DNA from: Rhinopomastus cyanomelas
Lineage: Eukaryota > Chordata > Aves > Bucerotiformes > Rhinopomastidae
Direction: 5' to 3'
Length of the DNA: 64,000 nucleotides
NCBI GenBank assembly: GCA_013400115.1
Contig: VXBP01003693.1
Span: 141,329-205,328, forward strand
The notes below the pieces were generated by a model. The model was given only the letters and a program-made list of their open reading frames with translations. It did not search any database and had not been told where the DNA came from. Positions 46,466 through 58,419 of this stretch are shown piece by piece. Numbering within the stretch: the first letter of the stretch is position 1; every line of letters begins with the position of its first letter. The translations under genes and the position numbers were made by a program.

Positions 46466-46757
46466 ATCATAGAATCATAGAATCATGGAATCATAGAATC
46501 ATGGAATCATGGAATCATAGAATCATGGAATCATAGAAACATAGAAACATAGAATCATAGAATCATGGAATCATAGAATCATAGAATCATGGAATCATAG
46601 AATCATAGAATCATAGAATCATGGAATCATAGAATCATAGAATCATAGAATCATGGAATCATGGAATCATAGAATCATAGAATCATAGATTGGAAAGACC
46701 TCCAAAGACCATCTAGTCCAATCCCCCTGCCAGAGCAGGCTCACCTCACTGGAGAAG
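46466..46757 (-). mobile_element. CR1 3' end with greatly expanded octanucleotide tail
   Basis: About 222 bp (46467-46688) consist of roughly 27 octanucleotides alternating ATAGAATC and ATGGAATC, with two ATAGAAAC. A short CR1 3' UTR (TTGGAAAGACCTCCAAAGAC, CCAGAGCAGGCTCACCT) runs to about 46757. Tails elsewhere in the window have two to seven units, so this one has grown as a microsatellite. Confidence 0.93.
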
Positions 46758-48731
46758 CCCTGGAATCAGGTAAAGAAGTCATACGTTAGACTTCAAAAAC
46801 ATCATGAGATGGATGAGATGTATTTAAATGATACTGACAGAGATTCATTGCATTATAGTAATGGCTCCTGGAGTGGCATTTTGTGTGTGGTGTAGTTACA
46901 AAATCTCTTCTCCAAATATTTGTGCTAATCTGATGAGCATATTTTATGAAAGTCCACAATTACCTTACCCACCATGGTTTACCCTGCTTCCCTTAAATAA
47001 GGTTGTTCTGTCGTAATCAGTTGACAAACCCTTCGTCCTACATATGTGGATATAAATATCCCTTTTATTTTACAGCAAGCTCTCACAATTACTTGGGAAA
47101 CGCTTGGCTGTCTTTGCAGCTTTGCATAGTTGGAAGGAAGGAAGACTTTCCCTATAACCCAATCACACTTTCCTTTCTTTTCTCATTTACACTTCCATAC
47201 ACTGGCAATTGCATTTCCAGCTAAAATCAGACATATAGGACCCTCCTATAAGTGTATAAGTGAATAAGACAGACCATAAGTGTCTTGCGGGGTGTTCCTG
47301 GTGCTATGTCTGCATTCCTTTATTTTAATGTGAAGGCTACGCGGACCACAGCCAAGAGACCACATTACACCAAAGTCCCTGCATGGCTGCCACATCATCT
47401 AAGCCAATGACTGAAATACAATTAAAGTCATTTTTTTCCTTTCTGTGGGACTGCAGCAGACAGGGAGTGCAGCTGTTGTAATCTGGTTTATGGGCCATTA
47501 TTCCCACCTTGCTTAACTCTTACTGGTGCATTTTTAAATCAAAACAGTAGACCTTTTTTCCAAGTGCCTAATGGCAGTTGTATGCTCCAGATTCCACATA
47601 ATAACTTTCCTTCTTTATAGAGTGTCATGTTCAGGGTTATTTTCAAAATAAGTAGAAACTAAGGTGACTGGATTCTGCCCTCCATTATAGTAAATCTGGA
47701 ATGGATCTAATGAGTTGATGGAGAGGAAGTTGTCCATGAGGAGGACATCAGACTCACTGTCAGGAGGCCAGAGTAAGCATATACTCAGACGTATATAAAC
47801 ACTCTCTCCAGAACCTACTTGTTTGCATTTCATGGATTTTCTGTCAGTGTTTCCGTGGGTCCTCTTATGGGAACACTGACATTATTTTGCCAGACTGCTG
47901 TTATAGCTTGATAAATGAGAGAAGAATATATCCTTTGGTCTTCACATTGTGCCTGAATTACACTGTTCTTTCCTGGACAAGCATTAATAGAAAAATAAAA
48001 AAAAAATTCTAACCACAATTCTACCCTCTAGTAATGAAACGTGGAGACTTGTGCATAGCATTTCCTCAAGCTTTTAATGCTGAACCAGCTGTGGATCACC
48101 CTTGACACTGGTGGAGGAGTCATGTGGTAAATATTAGTTGCCAAGGCTAAATGACTTTTTATTTATTCCCTACTGTTTTTTTCTATTGATCATTAAATTT
48201 GGTTACATAGAATAGAAATCATTGTCTGATGGAAGGATCAAAATTCAAAGGTAGTTAGCTAATGATGCATTCCTTTTGGCCTGGACACACACTGATTTCC
48301 TCTCCTTGTATGCGCTGTGTTGCATTTGTTACGCACGCGATCTTCTGCGTGCAAAGCAGTCGCTATACCAGTTTAGAAACTATAGGTTCTATAACTGTAA
48401 ATAATAGATGGCACAAAGAATGAGATTTATCTTCAGTTTAGCACAGGAAGCTGTGTTGTGGAAGAGACATTAATGGGTATATTAATGAGTGCTGATGTCT
48501 GAAGTAATCCTGATGATTTATGGCTTCTCTGCAAATTAGGATCCAGGTGGAGTGGATCTGGTTGTGCAGTGCAATACAAGTCACACAGATCGGGTCCTAG
48601 AGCTCAGTCACATGGAATAGTATCAGACCTGCTGGTTGCTCGTTTGAGCTTAGAGGCCACTTTTAAACTAAGAAACTATGCACCTAAGCAGAGACAAGCA
48701 AAATGTGTTGTGTTCAGAACGTATTATGACA
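46758..48731. other. Unique sequence, nothing recognised
   Basis: About 2 kb with frames up to 73 codons. A short inverted repeat GCACGC...GCGTGC lies near 48335-48354. Confidence 0.5.
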
Positions 48732-48915
48732 TCACAGAATCACAGAATATTAGGGATTGGGAGGGACCTTGAAAGATCATCCAGTCCAATCCCCCTGCCA
48801 CAGCAGGACCACCTAGACCAAGTCCAGGCAGGTTTTAAACATCTCCAGAGAAGGAGACTCCACAACCCCCCTGGGCAGCCCCTCCATTGCCTCATCACCC
48901 ACATTGGGAAGAAGC
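48732..48915 (-). mobile_element. Young CR1 3' end, minus strand, abutting an older CR1 tail
   Basis: It has a tail, stem and 3' UTR, with a small deletion directly after GACCAAGT, then ORF2 codons to about 48912. Its 5' end touches the tail of an older minus CR1 starting at 48916. Confidence 0.9.
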
Positions 48916-49120
48916 TACAGAATCACAGAATCAATCAGGATTGGAAGGGACCACAGGATCATCCAGTTCCAACCCCCTACCATGGGCAGGGACACCCCAC
49001 CCTAGATCAGGCTGGCCTTAAACACCTCCAAGAATGGGGCCTCCACCACCCCTGGGCAACCCATTGCAGGCTCTCACCACTCTCACGGTGGAGATCTTCC
49101 TCCTCACATCCAGTCTAAAT
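48916..49120 (-). mobile_element. Old CR1 3' end, minus strand
   Basis: The tail is CAGAATCACAGAATCAATCA, then GGGACCACAGGATCATCCAG, CCATGGGCAGGGACACC and an ORF2 C-terminal remnant. It is the same old subfamily as 28096-28636 (shared AGGATCATCCAGTTCCAA-type 3' UTR). Confidence 0.9.
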
Positions 49121-50184
49121 CGACACGCTCAACACTGTGTGAACAAACACACAGAATTCATGTAAAGTCCCTGTTGTCCATGTACAGTTCTGTTCCCTAA
49201 TATCTGCGTCGTCATTCAAGTGAAAGGCATAAATTGAAACTCTTGTCTGATGTAAACTTTTAACCTTGAGGATTTTTGTCATTTTGGTTATTCTAACTGA
49301 AACATTAAAAAAAAAAAAAGCAGTGTTTTATATCAGCTCTGTGTTCCACACTTTTCTGACTTCTCGTCTATGAGTACTTTGTCTCAGTTTTGTTCAGCCA
49401 GCCAGGCACCTCTGAATTAATATTTGTTGGTGTTCTAGTTAATGAGAAAGGATTGAGGTGGTCAGTTTAGACTTCTAATGTGCTTTCATCTACAGAATTT
49501 TGTGACTTTTCTCACGATAACAGCCTAACTGAACATTGCAATAATATCTGTAGGACTTTGCAAGACCTCTAGAAGCATTTACTTCCTGCCATGACTATAA
49601 GGATCATAGTCAATTCCCTGTTCTTACAGCTTAAACAGTACCAGGAAATGTTCTCAGGCTCTGAAATTCATTTATCTTCTAAATAGTTGAAAATTGAGTT
49701 GTGCCAAGAAAAGTTCCCAGACAATCTCTTAATGTTGTCTGGGAACTAGTACAGAGCAAAAAACATTCCGCTGGGCAGTCTATATCCAGCTCCTATGGCT
49801 CTGGCACGTGGAGAGTTTGGCTGGGTGAATGTGGGCTATTCAGTGCAAGCTGGACTCTGATGTCAAACATTATTGAGCAAACGCTGGCTATTAGTACTGA
49901 TGACAAATTATCTGAGGCTGTTCATGCTCTCATTTCCCACAGGACAGCCTTTTAAATGTAAAGCAAAGCTGGGCTGGCTTTGCTTGTGTGGTGTCCATTT
50001 GCTATGTCTTTCCTGTGAATATCTTTGACATTTTTAACTATTCTTCAAGAAACACCTGAATTTCACAGACTATACCTCAACAAGTAATATTTACCTTTTA
50101 TTTTTCACTTTGTATGCCAGTTATGTCTGCTCGTGGGTCTCAGCTTATGAACAGTGCTAGTTCTTTAACATTTTTATTAACACA
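49121..50184. other. Unique sequence, nothing recognised
   Basis: The longest frame is 84 codons, with no recognised product. Confidence 0.5.
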
Positions 50185-50336
50185 GGATAATAGGATGAGT
50201 CGGGTGGAAAGGGATCTCGAGAGGTCTCTGGTACAACTTCCTGCTCAAGGTAGGAGGAGCTTTGAGATCAGATCAAGTTGGGCCTTGAAAACTTCCAAGG
50301 ACAGAGGTGGCACAACCTCTCTAGACAACCTGCTAG
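50185..50336 (-). mobile_element. Old CR1 3' remnant, minus strand
   Basis: A weak match: GGTGGAAAGGGATCTCGAGA, then GGGCCTTGAAAACTTCCAAG and CACAACCTCTCTAGACAACC correspond to CR1 3' UTR and ORF2 end. Highly diverged, boundaries uncertain. Confidence 0.65.
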
Positions 50337-50604
50337 TACAAATCTTACCAATTGAAATACAGTAGAATTTCACATTTCAGTCAAAAACTCAGAGAGAATC
50401 ACAAGAATTCCAAATTGTTGATTGAGAATAAAAATTCTGCTGTTTAGAAGAATCTGCCTGTTCTGTTCTCTTTTGTATAATCCATTTCTAAGCTATGTAT
50501 CACACACCTTCAGGAAGTTAACAAAGGTCATTAATTCTACGTCCACCTTCTCAAGAAAGTAAGTTCACTTTTTCTGTCCCATTCCTAGTGCGTGTAAGAG
50601 GAGA

Positions 50605-52345
50605 GAGAGGGATTATCTTCACATGTTGTTAGATGCAGAGGGGAACACAGTGACCAAGGATCAAGGGAAAGCTGAGGTGCTTAATGCCTTCTTTGCCTCA
50701 GCATTTAACAGTAAGTCTACTGGCAGTTCCCTGGGTGCACAGCTCCCTGAGGTGGAAGATAGGGATGAGAAACAGAATAGGCCCTTCATAATTCAGGAGG
50801 AAATGGTTATGAACCTACTTCATGAGCTGGACACTCATAAATCTATGGGGCCAGATGGATTACACCCCAGAGTGCTGAGGGAGCTGGCAGATGTGGTTGC
50901 CAAGCCACTCTCCATACTCTTTCAATAGTCTTGGTTAACCAGGGTTGTCCCAATGGACTGGAGTCTGGCAGATGTGATGCCCATCTTCAAGAAGGGCCAG
51001 AAAGAGGATCCTGGAAACTACAAGCCTGTCAGTCTCACCTCAGTGCCAGGGAAGGTTATGGATGAGATCATCTTAAGAAAAATCATGAGGCAATTACAGG
51101 TCAACCAGGCAATCAGGCCCAGTCAGCAGGGGTTCATGAAAGGCAGGTCCTGCTTGACAAACCTGATCTCATTCTGTGATGAGGTCACCTGCTTAGTGGG
51201 TGAGGGAAAGCCTGTCGGTGTAGTCTGTCTGGATTTCAGTGAGGCCTTTGGCACTGCCTCCCACAACATCCTCATCAATAAGCTGGACAGGCACGTACTC
51301 TGCTGGGCGGAACCATGGCTGGATGGCCGAGCCCAAAGGGTTGTGGTCAATGGAGCTAAATCCAGTTGGAGGTCCATCACGAGTGGTGACCCCAGGGCTC
51401 AGTACTGGGGCTACTCCTGTTCAACATCTTCATCAGTTACCTTCATGTGAGGATTGAGCCCACCCTCACTAAGTTTGCAGACAACACCAAGGTGGGAGGG
51501 AGTGTCGATGTGCTGGAGGTAGTGAGGCTATTCAGGGGGATCTTGACAGACTGAGGGGCTGAGGGTAACTGTGTGGGTTTCAATAGTGTCAAGTGCTGGG
51601 TCTGGCATTTTGGTCAGAACAGTCCCCTGCAGGGGGCTTGGGGCAGAGTGGCTGGAGAGCAGTCTGGCAGAAAAGGACCTGGGGGTTCTAATTGACAGGT
51701 GGCTCCACATGAGCCAGTAGTGTGCCCAAGTAGCCAAGAAGACCAATGGCATCCTGGTTTGTATTAGAAACTGTGTGTCCAGCAGGAGTAGGGAGGAGAT
51801 GGTCCCCCTGTACTCAACCCTGGGGAGGTCGCACCTTGAGTACTGGGACAGTTTTGGGCACCTCAGTCCAAGGGAGACATTGAGGGGCTGGAGCAAGTGC
51901 AGTAAAGGACAACAAAGCTGGTGAAGGGCCTGGAAAATAAATCTTATGAGGAGAGATTGAGGCTGTTTAATTTGAGGAAGAGGAGGCTAAGGGGAGACCT
52001 CATTGGTCTGTACAACTACCTGAAAGGACATTGTAGAGATGTTGGTGCTGGGCTCTTCTCACAGGTAATTAATTAATGACAGAACCAGAGGGAAGGGCTT
52101 CAAGCTTCAACAGGGGAGGGTTAGATTAGACACCAGGAAAAGGTTCCTCATGGAGAGAGTGGTCAGGCACTGGAATGGGCTGCCCCGGATGGTGATTGAG
52201 TCACCAACTCTGGATGTGTTTAAAAGTCACTCAGATGTGGTGTTGGGGGATATGGTTTAGGAGTGAACTCATAGACTAGAATTGATGGTTGGACTCGATG
52301 ATCCCAAGGGTCTTTTCCAACCTGAATGATTCTATGCTTCTATGG
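50605..52345 (+). mobile_element. Longest CR1 in the window, old, plus strand
   Basis: The copy extends from the ORF2 region before the polymerase through all polymerase motifs to a 3' UTR with the stem GGTTGGA/TCCAACC and a tail of ATTCTATGCTTCTATG (about 52328-52343). It has many indels after 51450. 5'-truncated; no endonuclease or ORF1. Confidence 0.94.
50623..51512 (+). pseudogene. CR1 ORF2 reverse transcriptase, broken
   Basis: The pre-polymerase region reads GKAEVLNAFFASAFNS and HKSMGPDGLHPRVLRELADV. A stop at 50926-50928 interrupts it, but the same frame continues with MDWSLADVMPIFKKGQKEDP, GNYKPVSLTSVPGKVMDEII, QGFMKGRSCLTNLISFCDEV and the motif A region CLDFSEAFGTASHN. A one-base loss near 51391 shifts the frame inside the SGVPQGSVLG block. 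In the shifted frame motif C reads FADN instead of FADD (GAC at 51480-51482, AAC at 51483-51485). The second catalytic aspartate is thus replaced. The protein is inactive on three counts. Confidence 0.93.
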
Positions 52346-55029
52346 TTTGAGGCTTTCTTCTCAGTACTGGGTAGAGTTCCTAAGCCATGGTTTTATTACA
52401 AAGTCATATTCTAGAAAGAACATGCAGTTCAAATAACTCCTGATAGGAGCAACAACAATTTTCCCAACAGTATCAAAAGTCTATCTATTGAAAACCTATA
52501 TTTTCTGTGGGTCTGAACCAAATACTATGAATTTCAGCAACACAGGGGTTAATCACAGTCTTGATTCAGCCTAGAGTTAAAGTATATTTGTAGTTGAAAT
52601 GTGACTGGAGTGATATGCTGGCTCAGCTGAGTATATGGGGTATTTATATGGGCTTTGGGAGAGCACAAAGGTTACAGTTGTGCGGCAGTAGAAGCTGAGA
52701 GTGATTCAGTAAAGTAGTTAGCAAAACTGGACAGGTTAGTGAATCCGTGTGGAACACTTAGTGGAGCTATTTTAACTTCTGTGTGAAGTAATCCCACTCC
52801 AATAACTTGATTAAAACTCCAAAAATACATTTGCTAGGAAAGGATATCAACATTTTAATCTACTTTGTGCTGATAAAGAGAGGGAGAGGGGAGAGGTTAA
52901 TTTGGATGGAAAAAGATGGAGGTGAAACAAAAATCTCTTTGTCTCAAGAAATATTGCACCTGCATTAAGTTCACTGCTGACTCCTTCGTCGAAATTTGAT
53001 TTTTTCCCTTCTCCTCCCTCCCTTCATTATTTTCAGCACTGAGGAATGTGAGGCATGTAACCCACCTTGCTTGCCACTGACATTTCTTAAACTGTGAAAA
53101 ATAATAGACCTTCCTCACCTAAGTCACCACTGGCGAGCCACTCCAGCAACGCACCTGTGCCGTGTAATGCTGCATTATACTGTCTGGGGCTTCATATTTA
53201 TGTGACAGACTCGAGCGATACATTTCTTCTTCATCTAAAACCTATGGCTGGGGTTCCTATTCGAACTAGGAAGGTGCTTCCAGAACGTGTTGTGGTTTCC
53301 ATGCAATGAACCAGTAGAAAAAGAAATCTTTTAATATACGACAGAGGACAAGGTGAAAATTCTGTGGTATCCCCATCCTCCAAAGGAATCAGTAATACCT
53401 TAAGCACACTGCCCAGAAACTCGATTTTCTGGGATGTACTTTTCTCTTTAGTTTTACAGTTGAATATTCAAGACTAAGATCAGATCAGATAGACATCTGA
53501 GGTCCCCACTGGTAGTTTGATATCTGTGGAAACCCACAAAAGTAGAAAACAGAACGTCCATCTTGGCTGGTCTGGTAGCCCTAAAAACCACTACAGGTTG
53601 CATAGACAAGGGGGTACACGAAGTTGAGTAGAAAGCCTTTATACACGTTGTGTGACTATGAGAATTCAGTAGATTACACAACCCTGCAGTAGGTGAACAT
53701 GCACTCTACCTTTTCCTATTTTTTTCAGACCCGTTAGGCAGGTCTTCACTTTGCAATCCCTCAACTGGCAACAGCCTGAGAGGGTTTATCTCCTAGTACC
53801 ACCCGCTGCTGATGTACCAGCCAGATACTGAAAGGAGCCTAGCAACGTGAGCGTGGCTAGCTTGCTTCCAAATTGGATCTAGTTCAGTCAAGTGGGAGTG
53901 GGAGGGCCTGTACGTAAGAGTAGCTATCAATATTTCCATCTCAATCTTGCGAGGAATTTCAAACACTCAGTCCTGAGCCTGGTTTTATTCATTTTGTGCA
54001 ATAAACAACACCTATGGGATAGCGTGGATACTAATGGCTTTCCCAGCCGACGGCCAGGCCACCGCGGTTGCGCGCGCTTCATGGTCTGTGGTCAGAATTT
54101 AAAATAAATTAGTGAAAACTGGGAAAATGTTCACGTGTAGCGCTCTGGAATTTTGAAAAGACCATAAAATAGATTCCTGGTTTTGGAAGCAAAAACCCCA
54201 CAATGCTGCCCAGCAGGTAAAATTGGTAAAATAACATCAGAACACATACTTAAGATGAACACCAAACTCAACATGGACCAAAACACTTGTGCACTTTGCA
54301 TAACATATTAGAAATAATAATAATTCCAGTTCTAGTCCATCCTAAAATATTCGGCTGAGATGACAGAATTTGTAGAATCAAGTTTGAGATGCTTTACAGA
54401 CAGAATCAGTTAGGTCTTGCAGGAACACAGGTCGATATGATGTTTGTTTCATGACTGGTTAAACTTGTTTTCTCGTTTTAAATGACACAGTGCAAGTCTA
54501 ATATTTGATTCCTCATAAACCTGTGGCAATTGCCATTACTTGTGGAAATATCTTCTTTTCATATTGGTGAGATCCCCTATCTACTCGCCTTTAAATTGAC
54601 TGGTTAGCTATCAATATCTTTCACTTTCTTGTTTCTATATATAGAAACAGTTGAAACACAATCTCTCTTCAACTCTCCAGCATTTCCAATTTTCCAAGAC
54701 TTTTTTGAAAACTTCAGTGAAGTTCTAGAGATACTCTTCCAGATGCTTTAAACATCCAAGGTGTGAATTTTACAGTCTTACAACTTCAAATGTCTAAATT
54801 TAGAGCCTGATATTTAATGTTCTGATGAAATGGAAAAAAATTCGTGAATGTCCCTAGTGACAGGAATGTGTTACCTGTGTTTTCCTTTTGAGTCCTTAAG
54901 ACTTAGGTTTAGGTTTTCTCCTAACTTTTTACTTTTAATTCTGCTTTTTTGTAAGTACTGATGAATTTTTAAACAAACTTAATACTGCTAAGAGAACAAA
55001 AATTATAAGGAAGAGTCATATAATTGCTC
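52346..55029. other. Long CR1-free unique block
   Basis: About 2.7 kb, frames up to 75 codons. It contains a short CpG cluster at 54046-54083 and a perfect 20-bp palindrome at 54630-54649. No gene recognised. Confidence 0.5.
54630..54649. repeat. Perfect 20-bp palindrome
   Basis: TGTTTCTATA is followed directly by its reverse complement TATAGAAACA, with no spacer. About 0.06 such 20-bp palindromes are expected by chance in 64 kb of even composition, somewhat more in AT-rich DNA. Confidence 0.95.
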
Positions 55030-55168
55030 TTCATTTGAGATGTTTAAGACACTCCTGGATGTGTTCCTGTGTGACTTGGTCTAGGTGATCCTGCTGTGGC
55101 AGGGGGGTTGGACTGGATGAACTTTCAAGGTCCCTTCCAATCCCTAATGATTCTATGAATCCATGATT
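55030..55168 (+). mobile_element. CR1 3' end, ~140 bp
   Basis: It starts at about CTTCATTTGAGATGTTTAAG. The stem GGGTTGGA/TCCAATCC has one G-T wobble. The tail is ATTCTATGAATCCATG. Confidence 0.92.
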
Positions 55169-56288
55169 CTTACATAGGCAGCAGATAAATTCGTGATCTG
55201 AGCTCCACTCCCACTGAAACACACAGATCTGTTTCACCAAGGTGCACACAGGACAAAGGACCTGCAGCCATCTCACGAAAGGCTAAGTGTGGATGCTGTG
55301 GAATGTGTGTCTATTCCAACAACTTAAACATTACTATGAAGTCACTGTAAGCCACCACTACTTCTGAAAAATATCATGAAATGACATGAAAAACATCAGC
55401 AAAATCCAACTGTCTCTAGTACAACTCTCCTGTCAGTAAAACATGAAATTTAAATGATGCACTGGGAGCATGACCATTCCCAAAACACTTCTGTCACAAA
55501 CTTGAAGTCAACACACTAAAAGGGGCCTCTTACTGGAGCTATAAGAATTGCTTGAAGTACCAACAGCCTTTAACAACATCCTCTTGTTGACCAGCAGTCA
55601 GTATTAGACTGAAAGAAGAGGATCTGCCCTTAAAAACATGGTAGTCAATTCTTACCTGAAATGAAGATGGAAGAAGAATGTGTGTCCTCAGTAAACAAGA
55701 GTATATTTGAGAGGTAGCTACTTGTCTGCAGAGAGAACCCTGAGTCTTAGCTAGTGGCAGAGATGTTCACCATGAACCTACACAGTAAAGATTTCTTTAA
55801 TCCCAGGAAATTGAGTTTCTGTCTCAAATGCTTTAGACCAGCTGACAACTTTATTGACGCTGTAAAGACCTCTGTTAGGGCTGGGGTCACCAAACCTGCC
55901 TCATTTGTTAACGCACCATGGCTTCACGCACTCATTCCAAAGGACACAAACAAGCAGCATATCCCATGCTCCTGCTTGTAGATAACAAAGATGAAAAAAT
56001 GCTTCTCATTGCCTCCCCCTTCTTCTCTTTCCTGAAACTTTTAAAAAGTCCACATAATTGTGGACCTATAGGAACCATGTGGTTGTCTTAATTGCAATGA
56101 GATGAATATTTCCAGTTTGAGAAGTAGTTATGATTTTCCTCCTTAGAGCAGGGTGTTGTGGGATGCTCCTGAATGAGAAGCCTCAAGCTAGAGTAACGTT
56201 AAATCTTTCTAGTTCATTTCTCCTGTAGCTACAGCAAACTTCATGTCACCAGGATGCATGAGGAACTAACCAATTCTGTGAAACATTT
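55169..56288. other. Unique sequence, nothing recognised
   Basis: The longest frame is 75 codons. No repeat family seen. Confidence 0.5.
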
Positions 56289-56950
56289 CATAGAATCATA
56301 GAATGATTACGGATTGGAAGGGACCTTGAAAGATCATCTAGTCCAATCCGCCTGCAACAGCAGGATCACCTAAACCAAGTCACACAGGAACCTGTCCAGT
56401 CGGGTCTTGAACATCTCCAGTGAAGGAGACTCCACAACCCCCTGGGCAGCCTGTTCCAGTGCTCTGTCACCCTCACCATGAAGAAGTTCCTTCTCAGGTT
56501 GATGTGGAACCTTTTATGTTCCAGCTTACACCCATTGCCCCTTGTCCTATCACTACATGACACCGAGAACAGCCCAGTGCCATCCTCCTGACACCCACCC
56601 CCCTCAAATATTTGTAGACATTAATGACGTCACCCCTCAGTCTCCTCCAAGCTCAAGAGACCCAGCTCCCTCAGCCTCTCCTCGTATGGGAGGTGCTCCA
56701 CCTCCTTCATCATCTCCATTGTCCTACTCTGGATCCTCTCCAGCAGCTCCACATCCCTCTTGAACTGAGGAGCCCACAACTGGACACAATACTCCAGGTA
56801 TGGTCTCACCAGGGCAGAGTAGAGGGGGAGAAGAACCTCTCTGGATCTGCTAACCACCCCTCTTCTAATCCACCCCAGGATGCTGTTGGCCCTCTTGGCC
56901 ACAAGAGCACATTGCTGGCTCATAGCCATCCTGCTCTCTCCTTCACTGTT
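56289..56950 (-). mobile_element. CR1, ~660 bp, minus strand
   Basis: It has the tail, stem (GGATTGGA/TCCAATCC), 3' UTR and about 185 ORF2 codons. Minus frames give MSCSDRTRGNGCKLEHKRFH (56563-56366) and SQQCALVAKRANSILGWIRR through YEERLRELGLLSLEETEG (56929-56630). A deletion in SLEKRRLRG shifts the frame near 56645. It is truncated just upstream of RMAMSQQCA. Confidence 0.94.
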
Positions 56951-57477
56951 TGAGTAATTTATTGTTCACTACAAACAACTAGGCAATAGAATTGGGTACC
57001 AAGTATGGAAAAACCCCAGATTGCTCAAATACATGTTTAGACCTCTCGTTTCTGTCAATTAGCACTACCTAAAATCCACATCTGCAGCGCGGGCAGAGAC
57101 TACATGACTTTCAACAGAATAGTGGAAACTTCAGACAGCTGTGCATTGCTCCATTGAGAAAAACAGAGATTAGGAAAAAAATAGCTGCACCATATTATCT
57201 GAGAACATCTTCTCCAAAACACTAGAATCATTTTCGGGGGAAAATACCCACAAAACCCCCACAAAACCCATCCAAAAACAACCCCAAAAAACCCAACCAA
57301 AACCCAAGCAGGAAAGGAAACAAAATCCTTTCAGATTTCACGTTGATACTGCTCTAGTATCACAGTTTATATGTGCTTCATCAGGTTTCTTTCAACTATG
57401 AATTTCCTTGCATTCTCCTGCACCCTCTGCTTTACAGGGATTGTCTTCGACTGAAACAATCGCAAACACAAACACAT
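56951..57477. other. Unique sequence with an A/C-only tract
   Basis: Between about 57247 and 57306 the plus strand is almost purely A and C, with several runs of three to five C. The minus strand therefore has five G-runs separated by T-rich loops of 6-12 nt. Otherwise nothing recognised. Confidence 0.6.
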
Positions 57478-58147
57478 GCTGGGTGATAAATGGGTTGAGA
57501 GTGGTGCTGAGGAGAAGGACTTGCAGTGTGTTGGTAGACAAGAAACTTGACATGAGCCAGAAACCCAACCGTATTTGAGACTGCATCAGTAGGATTGTGA
57601 CCAGCAGGTCAAAGGAGGTGATTCTCCCCTTCCACTCTGTTCATGTGAGACCTCACCTGGAGTACTGCATCCAGTGCTGAATACAAGAAGGACGTGGACT
57701 TGTAGGAGTGAGTCCAGAGGAGAGCCACAAGGATGATCACAGGGCTGGAGCACCTCTGCTGTGAAGAGACAGGCTGAGGCAATAAGGGCTGTTCAGACTG
57801 ACAAAGAGAAGGCTCCAGGGTGACCTTATAGCAACTTTCCAGTACCTGAAGAGGGACTACAGAAAGATGGAGAGGGACTTTTTGGAAGGGCATCTAGTGG
57901 TAGGACAAAGTTTTCAAGCTAAAAGAGGGTAGATTGTATCTTAGGAAGAAACTCCTCACTATAAAGGTGGTGAGATGCTGGAACGGGTTGCCCAAGCCAG
58001 TTGTCAATGCTTCCTCCCTGGAATCATTCAAGGCCATGTTGGATGGAGCCCTGGGCAACCTGGTAAGAGGTGTCCCTGCCTATGGCAGGGCTGTTGGAAC
58101 TAGGTGATCTTAGAGCTCCTTTCCAACCTAAGCCATTCTATGATTCA
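57478..58147 (+). mobile_element. Old CR1, plus strand
   Basis: A diverged ORF2 C-terminus (TGACCAGCAGGTCAAAGGAG, then CACCTGGAGTACTGCATCCA) and 3' UTR stem GTTGGAA/TTCCAAC. The tail is ATTCTATGATTCAATAG. Numerous indels, no long frame. Its last 135 bp are included in the 1164-bp duplication. Confidence 0.9.
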
Positions 58148-58357
58148 ATAGTTAGCACTTTCACTTGCTGTTGCTGACAAAGCATTTTTTCACTTCAAAA
58201 TCAGTTATATTCAAAGCCAAGTCACAGAAATGTTAAAATAGAAGCCTATCAGTTGCAGGTAAGACACAAGAGACATTTCCTTATGTGGATGCATTTTCTG
58301 AGGTTAATAATATTCAGAGAAATCAGCAAGTTTTCAGAAGTTAGGCACTAGGAGAAA

Positions 58358-58419
58358 GGACTGGACTTGATGACCCTGGAGGTCCTTTCCAGCCATGATG
58401 ATTCTATGATTCTATGATG
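58358..58419 (+). mobile_element. CR1 tail scrap (~60 bp)
   Basis: GGACTGGACTTGATGACC, the right stem arm TTTCCAGCC and two ATTCTATG units. The duplicated copy is at 59523-59584. Confidence 0.8.

Noticed and set aside
48678..49118. 146-codon plus-strand frame rich in HPTLDQ-type segments
   Set aside because: It is the antisense translation of two minus-strand CR1 3' ends.
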